Positions 40,667 through 49,561 of a DNA stretch of 64,000 nt are shown piece after piece. Positions within the stretch are counted from its first letter, which is position 1; each line of letters begins with the position of its first letter. The translations under genes and the position numbers were made by a program. Under the pieces are notes generated by a model. That model made no database searches. It was given only the letters and a program-made list of their open reading frames with translations, and was not told the origin of the DNA. The stretch is taken from contig CAJTMV010000009.1 of assembly GCA_910577225.1 (NCBI GenBank), positions 59,847 to 123,846 of the forward strand. Reading direction: 5' to 3'. The stretch comes from an uncultured Eubacterium sp. GTDB taxonomy: Bacteria; Bacillota; Clostridia; Lachnospirales; Lachnospiraceae.

Positions 40667-41884
40667 TTAGAAATCTACATCTGTATCATAATAACAGCAT
40701 TTCAGCAGTTTTTCCATTTCTTCCTGATCCGGCTGACGCGGATTGGAGCCGGTGCAGGCATCTAAAAGCGCGTTTGCCGCAATCTCCGGCAGTCTTTCCA
40801 GAAAGACATCTTCCGGTACAAAGCCCTGTTCTGTTGGATAACTGTCCGGACCATAGTTTTTAATACAGTGCGGGATATTTAAGTCGTCGTTCATTTTTCT
40901 TAAATAGTTGATTAAAAGCGTCACTTTTTCATCTAAGTCAGAGCCGCCCAGTCCCATAAAGTCTGCGATATCGCCATAGCGTTTTTTCGCTGTCTCGTCT
41001 TTGGCGTTGAATGCGATAACTTTTGGCAGATACATCGCGTTTGCAGCGCCGTGAATAATGTGTGCGCCATGGTCTGCAAATGCAGCGCCGGTCTTATGTG
41101 CCATGGAATGTACGATACCAAGTAGCGCGTTGGAAAATGCCATACCAGCCAGACACTGTGCGTTGTGCATCGAAGCGCGTTTTTCCATATCTCCATTGTA
41201 AGAATCGACAAGGTCGTGCTGGATCATTTTAATGGAATGTAATGCCAGCGGATCGGTATAGTCGCAGTTTGCGGTAGACACATATGCTTCCACCGAATGA
41301 GTCATTGCGTCCATGCCGGTATGAGCGACCAGCTTCTGCGGCATTGTCTCTGCCAGATCCGGATCCACAATCGCTACGTCCGGCGTAATTTCAAAATCGG
41401 CGATCGGGTATTTGATTCCTTTTTGATAATCCGTAATAATAGAAAACGCGGTTACTTCGGTAGCGGTTCCCGATGTAGAGGAAATCGCGCAGAAATGCGC
41501 TTTTTTACGCAGACTTGGAATGCCGAATACTTTGCACATCTCTTCAAATGTAATATCCGGATATTCGTATTTAATCCACATTGCTTTCGCAGCGTCGATC
41601 GGAGAACCTCCGCCCATTGCGATAATCCAGTCCGGCTGGAAAGCTGCCATTGCCTCGGCGCCTTTCATAACGGTTTCCACCGATGGATCAGGCTCGATGC
41701 CTTCGAATATTTCTACTTCCATTCCGGCTTCTTTTAAATACTGCTGCGCACGGTCTAAAAAGCCGAAGCGTTTCATAGAACCTCCGCCGACGCAGATGAT
41801 CGCGCGTTTTCCCTGAAAGGATTTTAACGCTTCGAGAGCGCCTTTGCCGTGGTAAAGGTCGCGTGGTAGTGTAAATCTTGCCAT
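40667..41884 (-). CDS. Iron-containing alcohol dehydrogenase (405 aa)
   Basis: The ATG at 41884 follows AGGAGG on the minus strand. Motifs: GGGSPIDAAKAMW (NAD(P) loop), SSTSGTATEVTAFSII, HTGMDAMTHSVEAYVS (first metal ligand region), GIVHSMAHKTGAAF (metal His) and HIIHGAANAMYLPKVI. It matches group III Fe-ADH enzymes and the C-terminal half of AdhE. It reduces an aldehyde such as acetaldehyde or butyraldehyde in fermentation; the specific substrate is uncertain. It has its own promoter at 41924-41951 and a strong terminator. Confidence 0.9.
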   Translation of the reverse strand: MARFTLPRDLYHGKGALEALKSFQGKRAIICVGGGSMKRFGFLDRAQQYLKEAGMEVEIFEGIEPDPSVETVMKGAEAMAAFQPDWIIAMGGGSPIDAAKAMWIKYEYPDITFEEMCKVFGIPSLRKKAHFCAISSTSGTATEVTAFSIITDYQKGIKYPIADFEITPDVAIVDPDLAETMPQKLVAHTGMDAMTHSVEAYVSTANCDYTDPLALHSIKMIQHDLVDSYNGDMEKRASMHNAQCLAGMAFSNALLGIVHSMAHKTGAAFADHGAHIIHGAANAMYLPKVIAFNAKDETAKKRYGDIADFMGLGGSDLDEKVTLLINYLRKMNDDLNIPHCIKNYGPDSYPTEQGFVPEDVFLERLPEIAANALLDACTGSNPRQPDQEEMEKLLKCCYYDTDVDF

Positions 41885-41923
41885 AGTATAAGTACCTCCT
41901 GAGTAATTAATATGTATTTATTC

Positions 41924-41951
41924 ACTATAACACAGAATTGGGAAAATGTAA
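41924..41951 (-). promoter_or_regulatory. adh promoter
   Basis: On the minus strand, -35 TTACAT (41946-41951), a 16-bp spacer and -10 TATAGT (41924-41929). Confidence 0.6.
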
Positions 41952-42002
41952 CTATTTTTTTGTCGTATGATGAAAAATGATCTGGCTGTGAGGTTTTGGG
42001 TG

Positions 42003-42031
42003 TTGGTAAAACGCACCGATTATGTTAAAAT
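42003..42031 (+). promoter_or_regulatory. Promoter of the AI-2E family permease gene
   Basis: -35 TTGGTA (42003-42008), a 17-bp spacer and -10 TAAAAT (42026-42031). Confidence 0.6.
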
Positions 42032-42069
42032 GATTAGAGTCAGAAAATGGCAATTTCAGGAGGTAAAGA

Positions 42070-43251
42070 ATGAAAAAAGAAGATTGGAAGAAAATATTTT
42101 ATCAGTCGCTGACCGGATTTTTCTCTCTTGCATTAGCAATTCTGCTTTTTTTTGCAATCAGGGAAATCGGACAGATCCGCAGCTCTTTTTTATGGCTGCT
42201 TGGCGTGTTAAAACCAGTGATTTATGGCGGGGTTATGGCGTATTTGCTGAAAACGCCATGCAATTTTTTGGAAAAAAGGATCGCATCTCTGCTGCCGGAG
42301 AAGCATAAGAAGCGTACAAATGGGTTAACGGTACTGCTGGTACTGATTCTGACATTTTTTATTATCTATCTGCTGCTTAGTATGGTGATTCCGGAGATGG
42401 TTGCCAGTACGATGCTGCTTATCAATGCGGTACCGCAGAAGATGGATGAGTTTGCGGGCTGGGTGACCCGGATGCTGGATGGGAACGAGGTGCTGCAGAC
42501 ATACGCCAATACGGCGATTATCAGTCTGGAGGACAAGCTGCAGGTCTGGGCAAAAACAGATTTGCTGCCTACGATGCAGGGGATGATGGGCGGTTTTGCC
42601 GATACGGTCGGTTCCGTAGTCGGGATGCTGTACAATCTGCTGATTGGAATCATTATCTGTATCTATCTGCTGCTTGGGCGCAAGACGTTTGCAAGACAGG
42701 GGAAAGCGGTACTGTACGCGTTGTTTAAGACGGAACGTGCGGACGCGCTGCTTGGGGAGCTGCGTTTTATAGATAAGACGTTTGTCGGTTTTTTTGGCGG
42801 AAAAATACTGGACAGTGCGATTGTAGGACTGATCTGTTATGTATTTTGCATTATTATGACGTTTACCATGGGATTTCCGAACGCAGTGCTTATTAGCGTA
42901 ATTGTCGGGGTGACCAATGTGATTCCTTATTTCGGGCCGTATATCGGAGCGGTTCCGTCTGCGCTGCTTGTGCTGATCTCGGGGCCGGTAAACTGTATTA
43001 TTTTTATCGTATTTATTATTGTGCTGCAGCAGTTTGACGGAAATATTCTTGGCCCGGCACTGTTAGCGGATAGTGTGGGACTGACCGGATTCTGGGTGCT
43101 GTTTTCCATTACGCTGTTTCAGGGATTTTTCGGATTTACGGGTATTCTTGTAGGCGTGCCGGTCTTTGCGGTTATTTATGATATCATTCGCAGACTTGTT
43201 GTGAAAGGACTGCAAAAACATGGAAAGATGGAGCTGCTGGAGGAGACGTAA
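42070..43251 (+). CDS. AI-2E/PerM-family membrane permease (393 aa)
   Basis: The ATG at 42070 follows AGGAGG. About eight hydrophobic segments are present. The central IDKTFVGFFGGKILDSAIVGLICYVFCIIMTF and GVTNVIPYFGPYIGAVPSALLVLISGP motifs are typical of AI-2E transporter (TqsA/PerM) proteins. The family exports autoinducer-2 in a few cases, but most members have unknown substrates and some act as ion antiporters. It is a single gene in its own unit with its own promoter. Confidence 0.85.
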   Translation: MKKEDWKKIFYQSLTGFFSLALAILLFFAIREIGQIRSSFLWLLGVLKPVIYGGVMAYLLKTPCNFLEKRIASLLPEKHKKRTNGLTVLLVLILTFFIIYLLLSMVIPEMVASTMLLINAVPQKMDEFAGWVTRMLDGNEVLQTYANTAIISLEDKLQVWAKTDLLPTMQGMMGGFADTVGSVVGMLYNLLIGIIICIYLLLGRKTFARQGKAVLYALFKTERADALLGELRFIDKTFVGFFGGKILDSAIVGLICYVFCIIMTFTMGFPNAVLISVIVGVTNVIPYFGPYIGAVPSALLVLISGPVNCIIFIVFIIVLQQFDGNILGPALLADSVGLTGFWVLFSITLFQGFFGFTGILVGVPVFAVIYDIIRRLVVKGLQKHGKMELLEET

Positions 43252-43505
43252 AATTCAAAAAGATTGAAAAAAATTGTCGAAATACCTTGTTTTTGGCAGT
43301 TTATACACGCATTTTATTTATATACAGAATATAACTGTAAAACGAAGGTAGCCAAAAGGCGGATATTCTGTTAAAATTAAGTGCATAACAGTTCGGACAG
43401 GCAGTACTGTTAGCAAAGTACAACAAACAGGCTTTTATTTTCCGGTACAGGGAGACTGTTCTGTCTGGAGGGAAGAAAGAGGTCTGGGAAGGAAGGTATG
43501 GAAAA
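43252..43505. other. Intergenic region before the L,D-transpeptidase gene
   Basis: AT-rich in the first half with short partial repeats. No complete promoter could be defined with confidence. Confidence 0.35.
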
Positions 43506-44984
43506 ATGAGAAAACAGAAGTCGGCAGCAAAGTCTGCGCTAATAATTATGGGCATCCTGTCAGGGTTTTTGCTGATCGCACTCCTGGTCTGTTATTTGTG
43601 TACGGCATCTTATTATGCAGAGCATTTTTTCCCAGGAACTGTCTTAAACGGCGTTTCGGTTGGCAAGATGACAGTAGAGGAAGCAGAAGATAAAGTCGCG
43701 CAGGAAGTTGCGGATTATATTTTCAGCATTGAAACCCGTGACGGGGAAAAGTATCAGATTATCGGACCGGATATCGATTACGCGTATGTGCCGGGCACCG
43801 AAATTCATGATATTTTGGAAATGCAGGACCAGTATCAGTGGATATCCAAACGAAAGGGTAAAAAGGAAACAGATCTGGAAGTAACCGCCGCTTTTAATAC
43901 GCACAGGCTGGATCAGGCAATCGCGGAGCTGCCGTGTTTCCAGTCGGATTATATCCAAAAACCAAAGGACGCTTATCTGCGGGAGACAGAAACGGGTTAT
44001 GAACTCGTAGAGGCCGAAGAGGGAAATCAGATCCGGCTCGGCGATGTCCAGAAACTGGCACGGGAAGCCGTCGATATGGGTGAAGAAAAGCTGGTACTGA
44101 CAGATGATGTGTACGAAGAGCCAAAAGTAAAATCCGACGATAAAAAGCTGAAAAAAGCGCTGAAAAATATCAATTCCTATCTGCACACGACGATTGAGTA
44201 TGACGTAGGGGAACATGGCGAAGTACTGGAAGCAGCGCGTATCAAAGACTGGCTGACCATTGGTTCGGATTATTCGGTAACGCTGGACGAGTCGAAGGTA
44301 ACCAGTTACGTACAGTACCTGGCGAGCAAATACAATACGTACGGCGACGTGCGCGTCTTTAAAACCTCGCTCGGAGATAAGGTAAAGATCGGCGGCGGAG
44401 ATTATGGATGGGTCATAGATAAGGAAAAAGAAAAACAGCAGCTGTTATCTGAAATCAGGTCAGGAAAAACGATTCAGCGCGAGCCGGTATTTAATCAGAC
44501 GGCAGAGGTAAAAAGCGAGACATATGACATCGGAAATACTTATGTGGAAGTCGACTATACGAACCAGCATATGTATTTTTACGAAAATGGAAAACTAAAG
44601 CTGGAGACAGACGTTGTAACCGGCAACGTCAGCCGTAATAACGGTTCGCCAGACGGGGTGTTCAAGATTGTATACAAGGAAAGGGACGCTACGCTTGTAG
44701 GGGAAAATTATGCCTCGGATGTAAAGTATTTTATGGTGTTTGCTTATAACGTCGGTTTTCATGACGCAAGCTGGAGAAATGAATTTGGACAGGAGATCTA
44801 TAAAGATTCCGGATCCCATGGCTGTATAAATATGCCGAGCGAACTTGCTGAAAAACTGTACCAGATTCTTCCGACAGGAACGCCGGTCATCGCCTATTAT
44901 CGGGAACCGGTCGAGCTGACAGCGGAAAATGCGAAGATTTCAAATGCTTATTCTTATGTTAACAAGGAAAATGAACAGCCATAA
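43506..44984 (+). CDS. L,D-transpeptidase with peptidoglycan-binding repeats (492 aa)
   Basis: The ATG at 43506 follows GGAAGG. One N-terminal hydrophobic segment (ALIIMGILSGFLLIALLVCYL) anchors it. Two peptidoglycan-binding-4-like segments lie between residues 45 and 330 (NGVSVGKMTVEEAEDKV at the start). The catalytic YkuD domain ends in FHDASWRNEFG and GSHGCINMPSELAEKLY with catalytic Cys440. It crosslinks peptidoglycan stem peptides through meso-diaminopimelate residues and may give resistance to beta-lactams. It stands alone and a terminator follows. Confidence 0.9.
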   Translation: MRKQKSAAKSALIIMGILSGFLLIALLVCYLCTASYYAEHFFPGTVLNGVSVGKMTVEEAEDKVAQEVADYIFSIETRDGEKYQIIGPDIDYAYVPGTEIHDILEMQDQYQWISKRKGKKETDLEVTAAFNTHRLDQAIAELPCFQSDYIQKPKDAYLRETETGYELVEAEEGNQIRLGDVQKLAREAVDMGEEKLVLTDDVYEEPKVKSDDKKLKKALKNINSYLHTTIEYDVGEHGEVLEAARIKDWLTIGSDYSVTLDESKVTSYVQYLASKYNTYGDVRVFKTSLGDKVKIGGGDYGWVIDKEKEKQQLLSEIRSGKTIQREPVFNQTAEVKSETYDIGNTYVEVDYTNQHMYFYENGKLKLETDVVTGNVSRNNGSPDGVFKIVYKERDATLVGENYASDVKYFMVFAYNVGFHDASWRNEFGQEIYKDSGSHGCINMPSELAEKLYQILPTGTPVIAYYREPVELTAENAKISNAYSYVNKENEQP

Positions 44985-45127
44985 TGGACAGATAAGCGGA
45001 CGGTTATCCGTGTACAGACAGTGCAGAGGGAGCAGGGGAGTTAACGAATCACGAATGTTTCTGGAACTGAATGTATGCGAGGAGAAACAGACAGGAGATC
45101 GGAACGTTTAAGATAAGAAAATGAAGC

Positions 45128-45210
45128 AAAACAGATCCGGTTCGTGTATAAATCCAGGGATTTAGGAGATATAAAATTCCCGGATAACATACATGACAGG
45201 ATCTGTTTTT
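45128..45210. terminator. Wide bidirectional terminator-like hairpin
   Basis: Arms AAAACAGATCC (45128-45138) and GGATCTGTTTT (45199-45209) enclose about 60 bases with a further internal stem. T-runs occur on both strands. Confidence 0.6.
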
Positions 45211-45212
45211 CA

Positions 45213-45246
45213 CATGTACCAGAAAGTTTGCATCGACTGGTACATG
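45213..45246 (+). terminator. Second hairpin in the convergent gap
   Basis: Perfect 10-bp arms CATGTACCAG / CTGGTACATG, followed by CGGTTTTTC on the plus strand. Confidence 0.55.
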
Positions 45247-45292
45247 CGGTTTTTCAATGATTTCTCTAAAGATGTGTGAGCGTGTTTAAAAA

Positions 45293-46963
45293 TCAGAACA
45301 ATCCGGTAATCTTTCCGTTTTCATCCACATCGATGCCGTAAGCCGCAGGCGTTTTGGACAGACCCGGCATGGTCATGATCGCTCCGGTCAGAACAACGAC
45401 AAATCCTGCGCCGGCGCTGACGTATACGTCTCTGACGGTTATGGTAAAATCGGCAGGCCGTCCCAGCTTATACTGATCATCTGATAAGGAATACTGCGTT
45501 TTGGCAATACATACAGGCAGATGACCAAATCCAAGTTCTGTCAGCTTTGCCAGCGTTTTTTCGGCAGCAGGCGTATAAGCGACGTCTGCGGCGCCATAGA
45601 TCTGGGTGGCGACGGTATGGATTTTATCTTTTAAAGGAAGTTCGTCCGGATAGAGCGGCTGAAAACCGGATGGCTTTTCATCTAACGTTTTCAATACTTT
45701 TTCAGCCAGCTGCGTGCCGCCTTCTCCGCCCTTTTCCCAGACTTTTGAAAGTGCAAATTCGCATCCTTTTTGTTCGCAGAAATTGCGGATAAATTCGTAC
45801 TCCGCTTCGGTATCGGTTAAAAAGGCATTTAACGTAACAACGATCGGAACCCGGTATTTTTGCAGATTTTCAATATGCTTTTCCAGGTTGCAGATTCCTT
45901 TTTTCAAAGCCTCCAGGTTTTCGGTTGTAAGTTCGTTTTTCGGTACGCCTCCGTTATATTTGAGCGCCCGCACGGTAGCGACGAGGACAACGGCGTCTGG
46001 TTTCAGACCGGCTTTGCGGCATTTGATGTCGAAGAATTTTTCTGCGCCCAGATCTGCGCCGAATCCCGCTTCGGTAATGACATAGTCCGCCATTTTTAAT
46101 GCGGTCTTTGTGGCGCGTACAGAGTTGCAGCCATGAGCGATATTTGCAAACGGGCCGCCATGTACGATCGCGCCGGTATGCTCCAGCGTCTGAATCAGGT
46201 TTGGCTTTAGGGCGTCTTTTAGCAAAGCGGCCATGGAGCCGACTGCCTGCAGTTGTCTGGCGGTAACCGGTTCGCCGTCATAATTGTAGGCTACGATAAT
46301 GTCGCCAAGGCGTTTTTTCAGATCAGCCATATCCGAAGACAGGCATAAAATGGCCATAATTTCCGTAGCGACAGTAATGACAAAATGATCTTCTCTTACA
46401 AAACCGTCGGATTTTGCACCGAGTCCCACGACGATGTTACGCAGTGCCCGGTCGTTCATGTCCATACACCGTTTCCAGACAATCTGTCTCGTATCGATAT
46501 TTAATACGTTGCCCTGCTGGATATGGTTGTCAAGCAGCGCTGCCAGCAGATTGTTGGCCGCCGTGATCGCATGAAAATCTCCGGTAAAATGCAGATTGAG
46601 ATCTTCCATCGGAACTACCTGTGCATACCCGCCGCCGGCAGCTCCTCCCTTGATGCCGAAACATGGACCAAGCGACGGTTCCCGCAGCGCCAGCAGACAT
46701 TTTTTATCCAGTCTGGCAAATGCCTGCGCCAGGCCGATACTTGTGGTCGTTTTTCCTTCTCCGGCCGGAGTCGGATTAATGGCGGTTACGAGAATCAGCT
46801 TTCCGTCTTTGTTGTCTTTGGTCTTTGCAATCAGCGCATCGGAAAGTTTTGCCTTGTACTTACCGTATAATTCCAGATCGTCTTCGGCGATGCCGTAAGC
46901 TGCGGCTACTTCTTTGATATGGAGCATTTGTGCGTCTTGTGCAATTTGAATGTCTGTCTTCAT
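45293..46963 (-). CDS. fhs: Formate-tetrahydrofolate ligase (556 aa)
   Basis: The ATG at 46963 (minus strand) follows AAGGAGG; the longer open frame to 47092 has no start signal. Key motifs: ITAINPTPAGEGKTTTSIGLAQAF (ATP site), REPSLGPCFGIKGGAAGGGYAQV, LNLHFTGDFHAI, TEAGFGADLGAEKFFDIKCR and AAYGIDVDENGKITGLF at the end. It makes 10-formyl-THF from formate, a step of the Wood-Ljungdahl pathway and of one-carbon metabolism. A promoter (46997-47025) lies upstream. No folate-sensing riboswitch structure was seen between promoter and start, which are only about 35 bases apart. Confidence 0.95.
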   Translation of the reverse strand: MKTDIQIAQDAQMLHIKEVAAAYGIAEDDLELYGKYKAKLSDALIAKTKDNKDGKLILVTAINPTPAGEGKTTTSIGLAQAFARLDKKCLLALREPSLGPCFGIKGGAAGGGYAQVVPMEDLNLHFTGDFHAITAANNLLAALLDNHIQQGNVLNIDTRQIVWKRCMDMNDRALRNIVVGLGAKSDGFVREDHFVITVATEIMAILCLSSDMADLKKRLGDIIVAYNYDGEPVTARQLQAVGSMAALLKDALKPNLIQTLEHTGAIVHGGPFANIAHGCNSVRATKTALKMADYVITEAGFGADLGAEKFFDIKCRKAGLKPDAVVLVATVRALKYNGGVPKNELTTENLEALKKGICNLEKHIENLQKYRVPIVVTLNAFLTDTEAEYEFIRNFCEQKGCEFALSKVWEKGGEGGTQLAEKVLKTLDEKPSGFQPLYPDELPLKDKIHTVATQIYGAADVAYTPAAEKTLAKLTELGFGHLPVCIAKTQYSLSDDQYKLGRPADFTITVRDVYVSAGAGFVVVLTGAIMTMPGLSKTPAAYGIDVDENGKITGLF

Positions 46964-46996
46964 CTGACTTCCTCCTTTTTGCTTGTGTAGTACCTG

Positions 46997-47025
46997 ATTA
47001 TAGCATATGAAGCGTGTAAAGTCAC
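46997..47025 (-). promoter_or_regulatory. fhs promoter
   Basis: On the minus strand, -35 GTGACT (47020-47025), a 17-bp spacer and -10 TATAAT (46997-47002). Confidence 0.65.
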
Positions 47026-47142
47026 GAATATAATGAAATATTTCCAGGCGTGAGGTCTTAAAAAAGAAGGGGCAGACATCAGTAGTTTCCATATGCAGGA
47101 GACGTATCCGGTGTGTTCTGAGGGAATCTAAGGAACTGGATA

Positions 47143-47289
47143 GTTACTGTTCACGCCAGGACTTTGCATTCGCTGCAAAGTCCGTAAGAATGCGTAAAAT
47201 ATGCCAGGAGGAAATCCGGCCTTTGCCGAAGGCAAACTTTTAATGGCTGGATTTCGTTACTGTTTGCAGGTTTACCTGTGAACAGTAAC
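47143..47289. mobile_element. 147-bp MITE with 12-bp terminal inverted repeats and 8-bp target duplication
   Basis: Left end GTTACTGTTCAC (47143-47154) and right end GTGAACAGTAAC (47278-47289) are perfect inverted repeats. The 8-base word ACTGGATA stands directly outside both ends (47135-47142 and 47290-47297), the expected target-site duplication. The interior has no ORF but carries a hairpin with arms GACTTTGCA/TGCAAAGTC, a second one at GCCTTTGCCGAAGGC, and a third near the right end. A truncated copy lies at 52433-52529 in the opposite orientation. No transposase is present in the window; the 8-bp duplication and end sequence should identify the parent insertion sequence. Confidence 0.85.
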
Positions 47290-47328
47290 ACTGGATAAAA
47301 GTGGAAACGCACATCTTATCCGCCGTCA

Positions 47329-47357
47329 TAGACAGTAACACCGCTGTATGGTATAAT
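47329..47357 (+). promoter_or_regulatory. Promoter of the DUF3810 gene
   Basis: -35 TAGACA (47329-47334), a 17-bp spacer and -10 TATAAT (47352-47357), 40 bases after the MITE end. Confidence 0.65.
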
Positions 47358-47394
47358 TTTTTTATCAAATCGGTTGCTTGAAAAGGTGGGAAAG

Positions 47395-48531
47395 ATGAAA
47401 ACATGGAAAAAGCTAAAGATACTACAAAGCGTACATCATAAATGTCTGCTGTTTTTGTTGTTTTTAATTACCGTTATCCATATGGTTTCCTGGAATTCCA
47501 GATCTTTTACAGACTGGTATCGTCTGCATGTATTTCCGATCTGGACCAGTCTGATCGGCAGAATGTCCGGACTTTTTACCGGATCGGTGGGGGAAATACT
47601 GATCGTGGCCGGAATTTTTCTGGCTCTGGCGGAGGCGGTGCTGCTTACCGTGTCTGTCTTAAGCCGCGGACGTTTTCTGCGTCGCCGCTCGTTTCATCTG
47701 CGGCTGATCTGCTGGATTTTTGTATACATATATGCGACCGAAACACTGAACTGTTATGTGATGTATCATGCGACAACGGTAGAAGAACAGTTTTTTGACA
47801 GCGGGGCGGACTACGGACGGCAGGAACTGATAGAGGCATATACGCAGGTCGTCACAAAGGCAAATGAGTTATCTGCGCGTGTGAAGCGGAATGCGGACAA
47901 GGCGCCGGTTTATGACGGTTCGAAGGAGGAGCTTTACGCGCAGTGTATCAGGGCGATGCGGGCGCAGGGAGAGGTCTATCCTTATCTGGCAGGATATTAT
48001 CCGGATCCAAAGCCGATTCGCGCGTCTCATTTTATGAGTCAGCAGTATCTGCTCGGTATTTATTTTCCGTTTACAATGGAGGCAAATTATAATACTGTGA
48101 TGTATCCGGTGAATATGCCGGCTACGATCTGCCATGAGTATTCGCATTTAAAAGGGGTTATTTTAGAGGACGAGGCGAATTATTTTGGATTTGCGGCGTG
48201 TATCGAATCTGAAGATCCGTATTTGCAGTATTCGGGTTATTTGAGCGTGCTTGGATATCTGGCGCGTCAGGTGCGTCAGAGTGTGCCGGAGGAGATCCGA
48301 AAGACGCTGGCTGCCGCAAATGAGCAGGTATGTAAAGACGATGTGTTTCTGACAGAAGAGCAGTGGGAGCAGGTTGAGAAAAAAGCGATTCTTTCTACCG
48401 ATACCGTCAATCAGGCGACAAATGTATTTTTAGAGACGAATCTGACGATGAACGGCATCGAAGACGGTATGAACAGTTACAGCAGGGTCGTGCGTCTTGT
48501 GATTTGTTATTATGCACAAAAGATGAAGTGA
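47395..48531 (+). CDS. DUF3810 family membrane metalloprotease-like protein (378 aa)
   Basis: The ATG at 47395 follows AGGTGGG. Three hydrophobic segments lie in the first 130 residues (CLLFLLFLITVIHMV, GEILIVAGIFLALAEAVLLTV, ICWIFVYIYATETLN). The soluble part carries ATICHEYSHLKGVILEDEANYFGF: HEYSH is a zinc site and the downstream E-D-E-A-N the third ligand region. The family is found in Clostridia and Bacteroidetes, with no assigned substrate. It is a single gene with its own promoter. Confidence 0.85.
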   Translation: MKTWKKLKILQSVHHKCLLFLLFLITVIHMVSWNSRSFTDWYRLHVFPIWTSLIGRMSGLFTGSVGEILIVAGIFLALAEAVLLTVSVLSRGRFLRRRSFHLRLICWIFVYIYATETLNCYVMYHATTVEEQFFDSGADYGRQELIEAYTQVVTKANELSARVKRNADKAPVYDGSKEELYAQCIRAMRAQGEVYPYLAGYYPDPKPIRASHFMSQQYLLGIYFPFTMEANYNTVMYPVNMPATICHEYSHLKGVILEDEANYFGFAACIESEDPYLQYSGYLSVLGYLARQVRQSVPEEIRKTLAAANEQVCKDDVFLTEEQWEQVEKKAILSTDTVNQATNVFLETNLTMNGIEDGMNSYSRVVRLVICYYAQKMK

Positions 48532-48539
48532 CATCTGGC

Positions 48540-48568
48540 TGGACAAAACGCCCGGAACATAGTACAAT
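48540..48568 (+). promoter_or_regulatory. Promoter of the PocR-MCP gene
   Basis: -35 TGGACA (48540-48545), a 17-bp spacer and -10 TACAAT (48563-48568). Confidence 0.7.
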
Positions 48569-48624
48569 AACTAAAGAAACTGATTTATGAAAATTATGGG
48601 AGCGAAAGGCAGGAGGAACGATTG

Positions 48625-49395
48625 GTGAAAATACAGGATTTTGCGGATATGCAGGAATTTGAGCGGATTATCTCAAACTGGGCGGTAGCGATAGGGATGG
48701 CGGCAGTAGCGATCGACGACGAGGGAAAATATATCTCAAAGCAGTATAATTTTACGGATTTTTGTAAAATGATGCGGGGGAATCAGAAAGGCTGTGCCAG
48801 ATGTGAACAGTGCGACAGAGAGGGAACAGGCGTTTATCGCTGTCATGCCGGACTGACGGACTTTGCAGTCGAACTGACCGTCAATGGAGAAAAAGTAGGA
48901 AGCGTATTGGGCGGACAGGCGCTCTCATCACAGCCGGATGAAGAAGAATGCAAAAAGTATGCGGCAGAGCTTGGGATCAGCGAAAAAGAATATATGGCAG
49001 CGGTACATAAAGTAAACGTTCGATCGAATGATGTGATAAAGGCGTCTGTCGATACGCTGCGTGACGTTACAAACAGCTTTATCCGCTCTGAGTATGCGAA
49101 AAATCAGACACAGCATATTTTTACAAGTCTGGTCGACGGCGTGAATGAGACAAACGAACTGATTGAAACGATAAAAAAAGAAACCGGAACGCTTCGTTCG
49201 ATCCAAAGCCGCCAGAAAATCCTGGCCCTGAACGCAAGTATTGAAGCCGCCAGAGCGGGAGACGTAGGGGCAGGCTTCGCTGTCGTAGCGAGCGAGGTAG
49301 GAAAATTATCAGAGCGCAGCTCCGTTGTAAATAAAAATATAGAAGACGTGGTCAACCGGATATCAGACGTAGTATCTTCGATGCAGAAAAAATAG
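48625..49395 (+). CDS. Soluble sensor: PocR ligand-binding domain fused to a short chemoreceptor signalling domain (256 aa)
   Basis: GTG at 48625 lies 8 bases after AGGAGG and is preferred over TTG at 48622. Residues 1-145 form a PocR domain (IDDEGKYISKQYNFTDFCKMM, GCARCEQCDREGTGVYRCHAGLTDFAVEL, VNGEKVGSVLGGQALS), whose cysteines CARCEQC are typical and may bind a metal or hydrocarbon derivative. Residues about 185-256 are the tip of a methyl-accepting signalling domain (ILALNASIEAARAGDVGAGFAVVASEVGKLSERS). There are no membrane segments or HAMP domain and the signalling helices are short, so it is a cytoplasmic sensor. No che genes are in the window. Partner unknown. Confidence 0.85.
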   Translation: MKIQDFADMQEFERIISNWAVAIGMAAVAIDDEGKYISKQYNFTDFCKMMRGNQKGCARCEQCDREGTGVYRCHAGLTDFAVELTVNGEKVGSVLGGQALSSQPDEEECKKYAAELGISEKEYMAAVHKVNVRSNDVIKASVDTLRDVTNSFIRSEYAKNQTQHIFTSLVDGVNETNELIETIKKETGTLRSIQSRQKILALNASIEAARAGDVGAGFAVVASEVGKLSERSSVVNKNIEDVVNRISDVVSSMQKK

Positions 49396-49561
49396 CCGAA
49401 GTACAGAGCTTTTACCAAAAATTTCCGGCAGGAGACACGTAAAAAAAAGGAAGCTCTTTCGTACCTTTTAAGGTAACCTTAATAGTGTATGCTTATGATT
49501 GGAGCCTGGCGAATATATTTGTGAATAATCATAAGAAAAAGGATAGAAGGAGCTACGAACG

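Larger units (their letters stand above)
44985..45292. other. Convergent intergenic region with two terminators
   Basis: Holds the hairpins at 45128-45210 and 45213-45246 between the ldt-like gene and fhs. Otherwise no gene is seen. Confidence 0.5.
46964..47394. other. Divergent intergenic region holding promoters and a MITE
   Basis: Between fhs and the DUF3810 gene. Contains the fhs promoter, a complete 147-bp MITE (47143-47289) and the DUF3810 gene promoter (47329-47357). No coding frame is accepted. Confidence 0.7.

Noticed and set aside
46964..46996. Folate-sensing riboswitch upstream of fhs
   Set aside because: The promoter is only about 35 bases from the start codon, leaving no room for such a structure.
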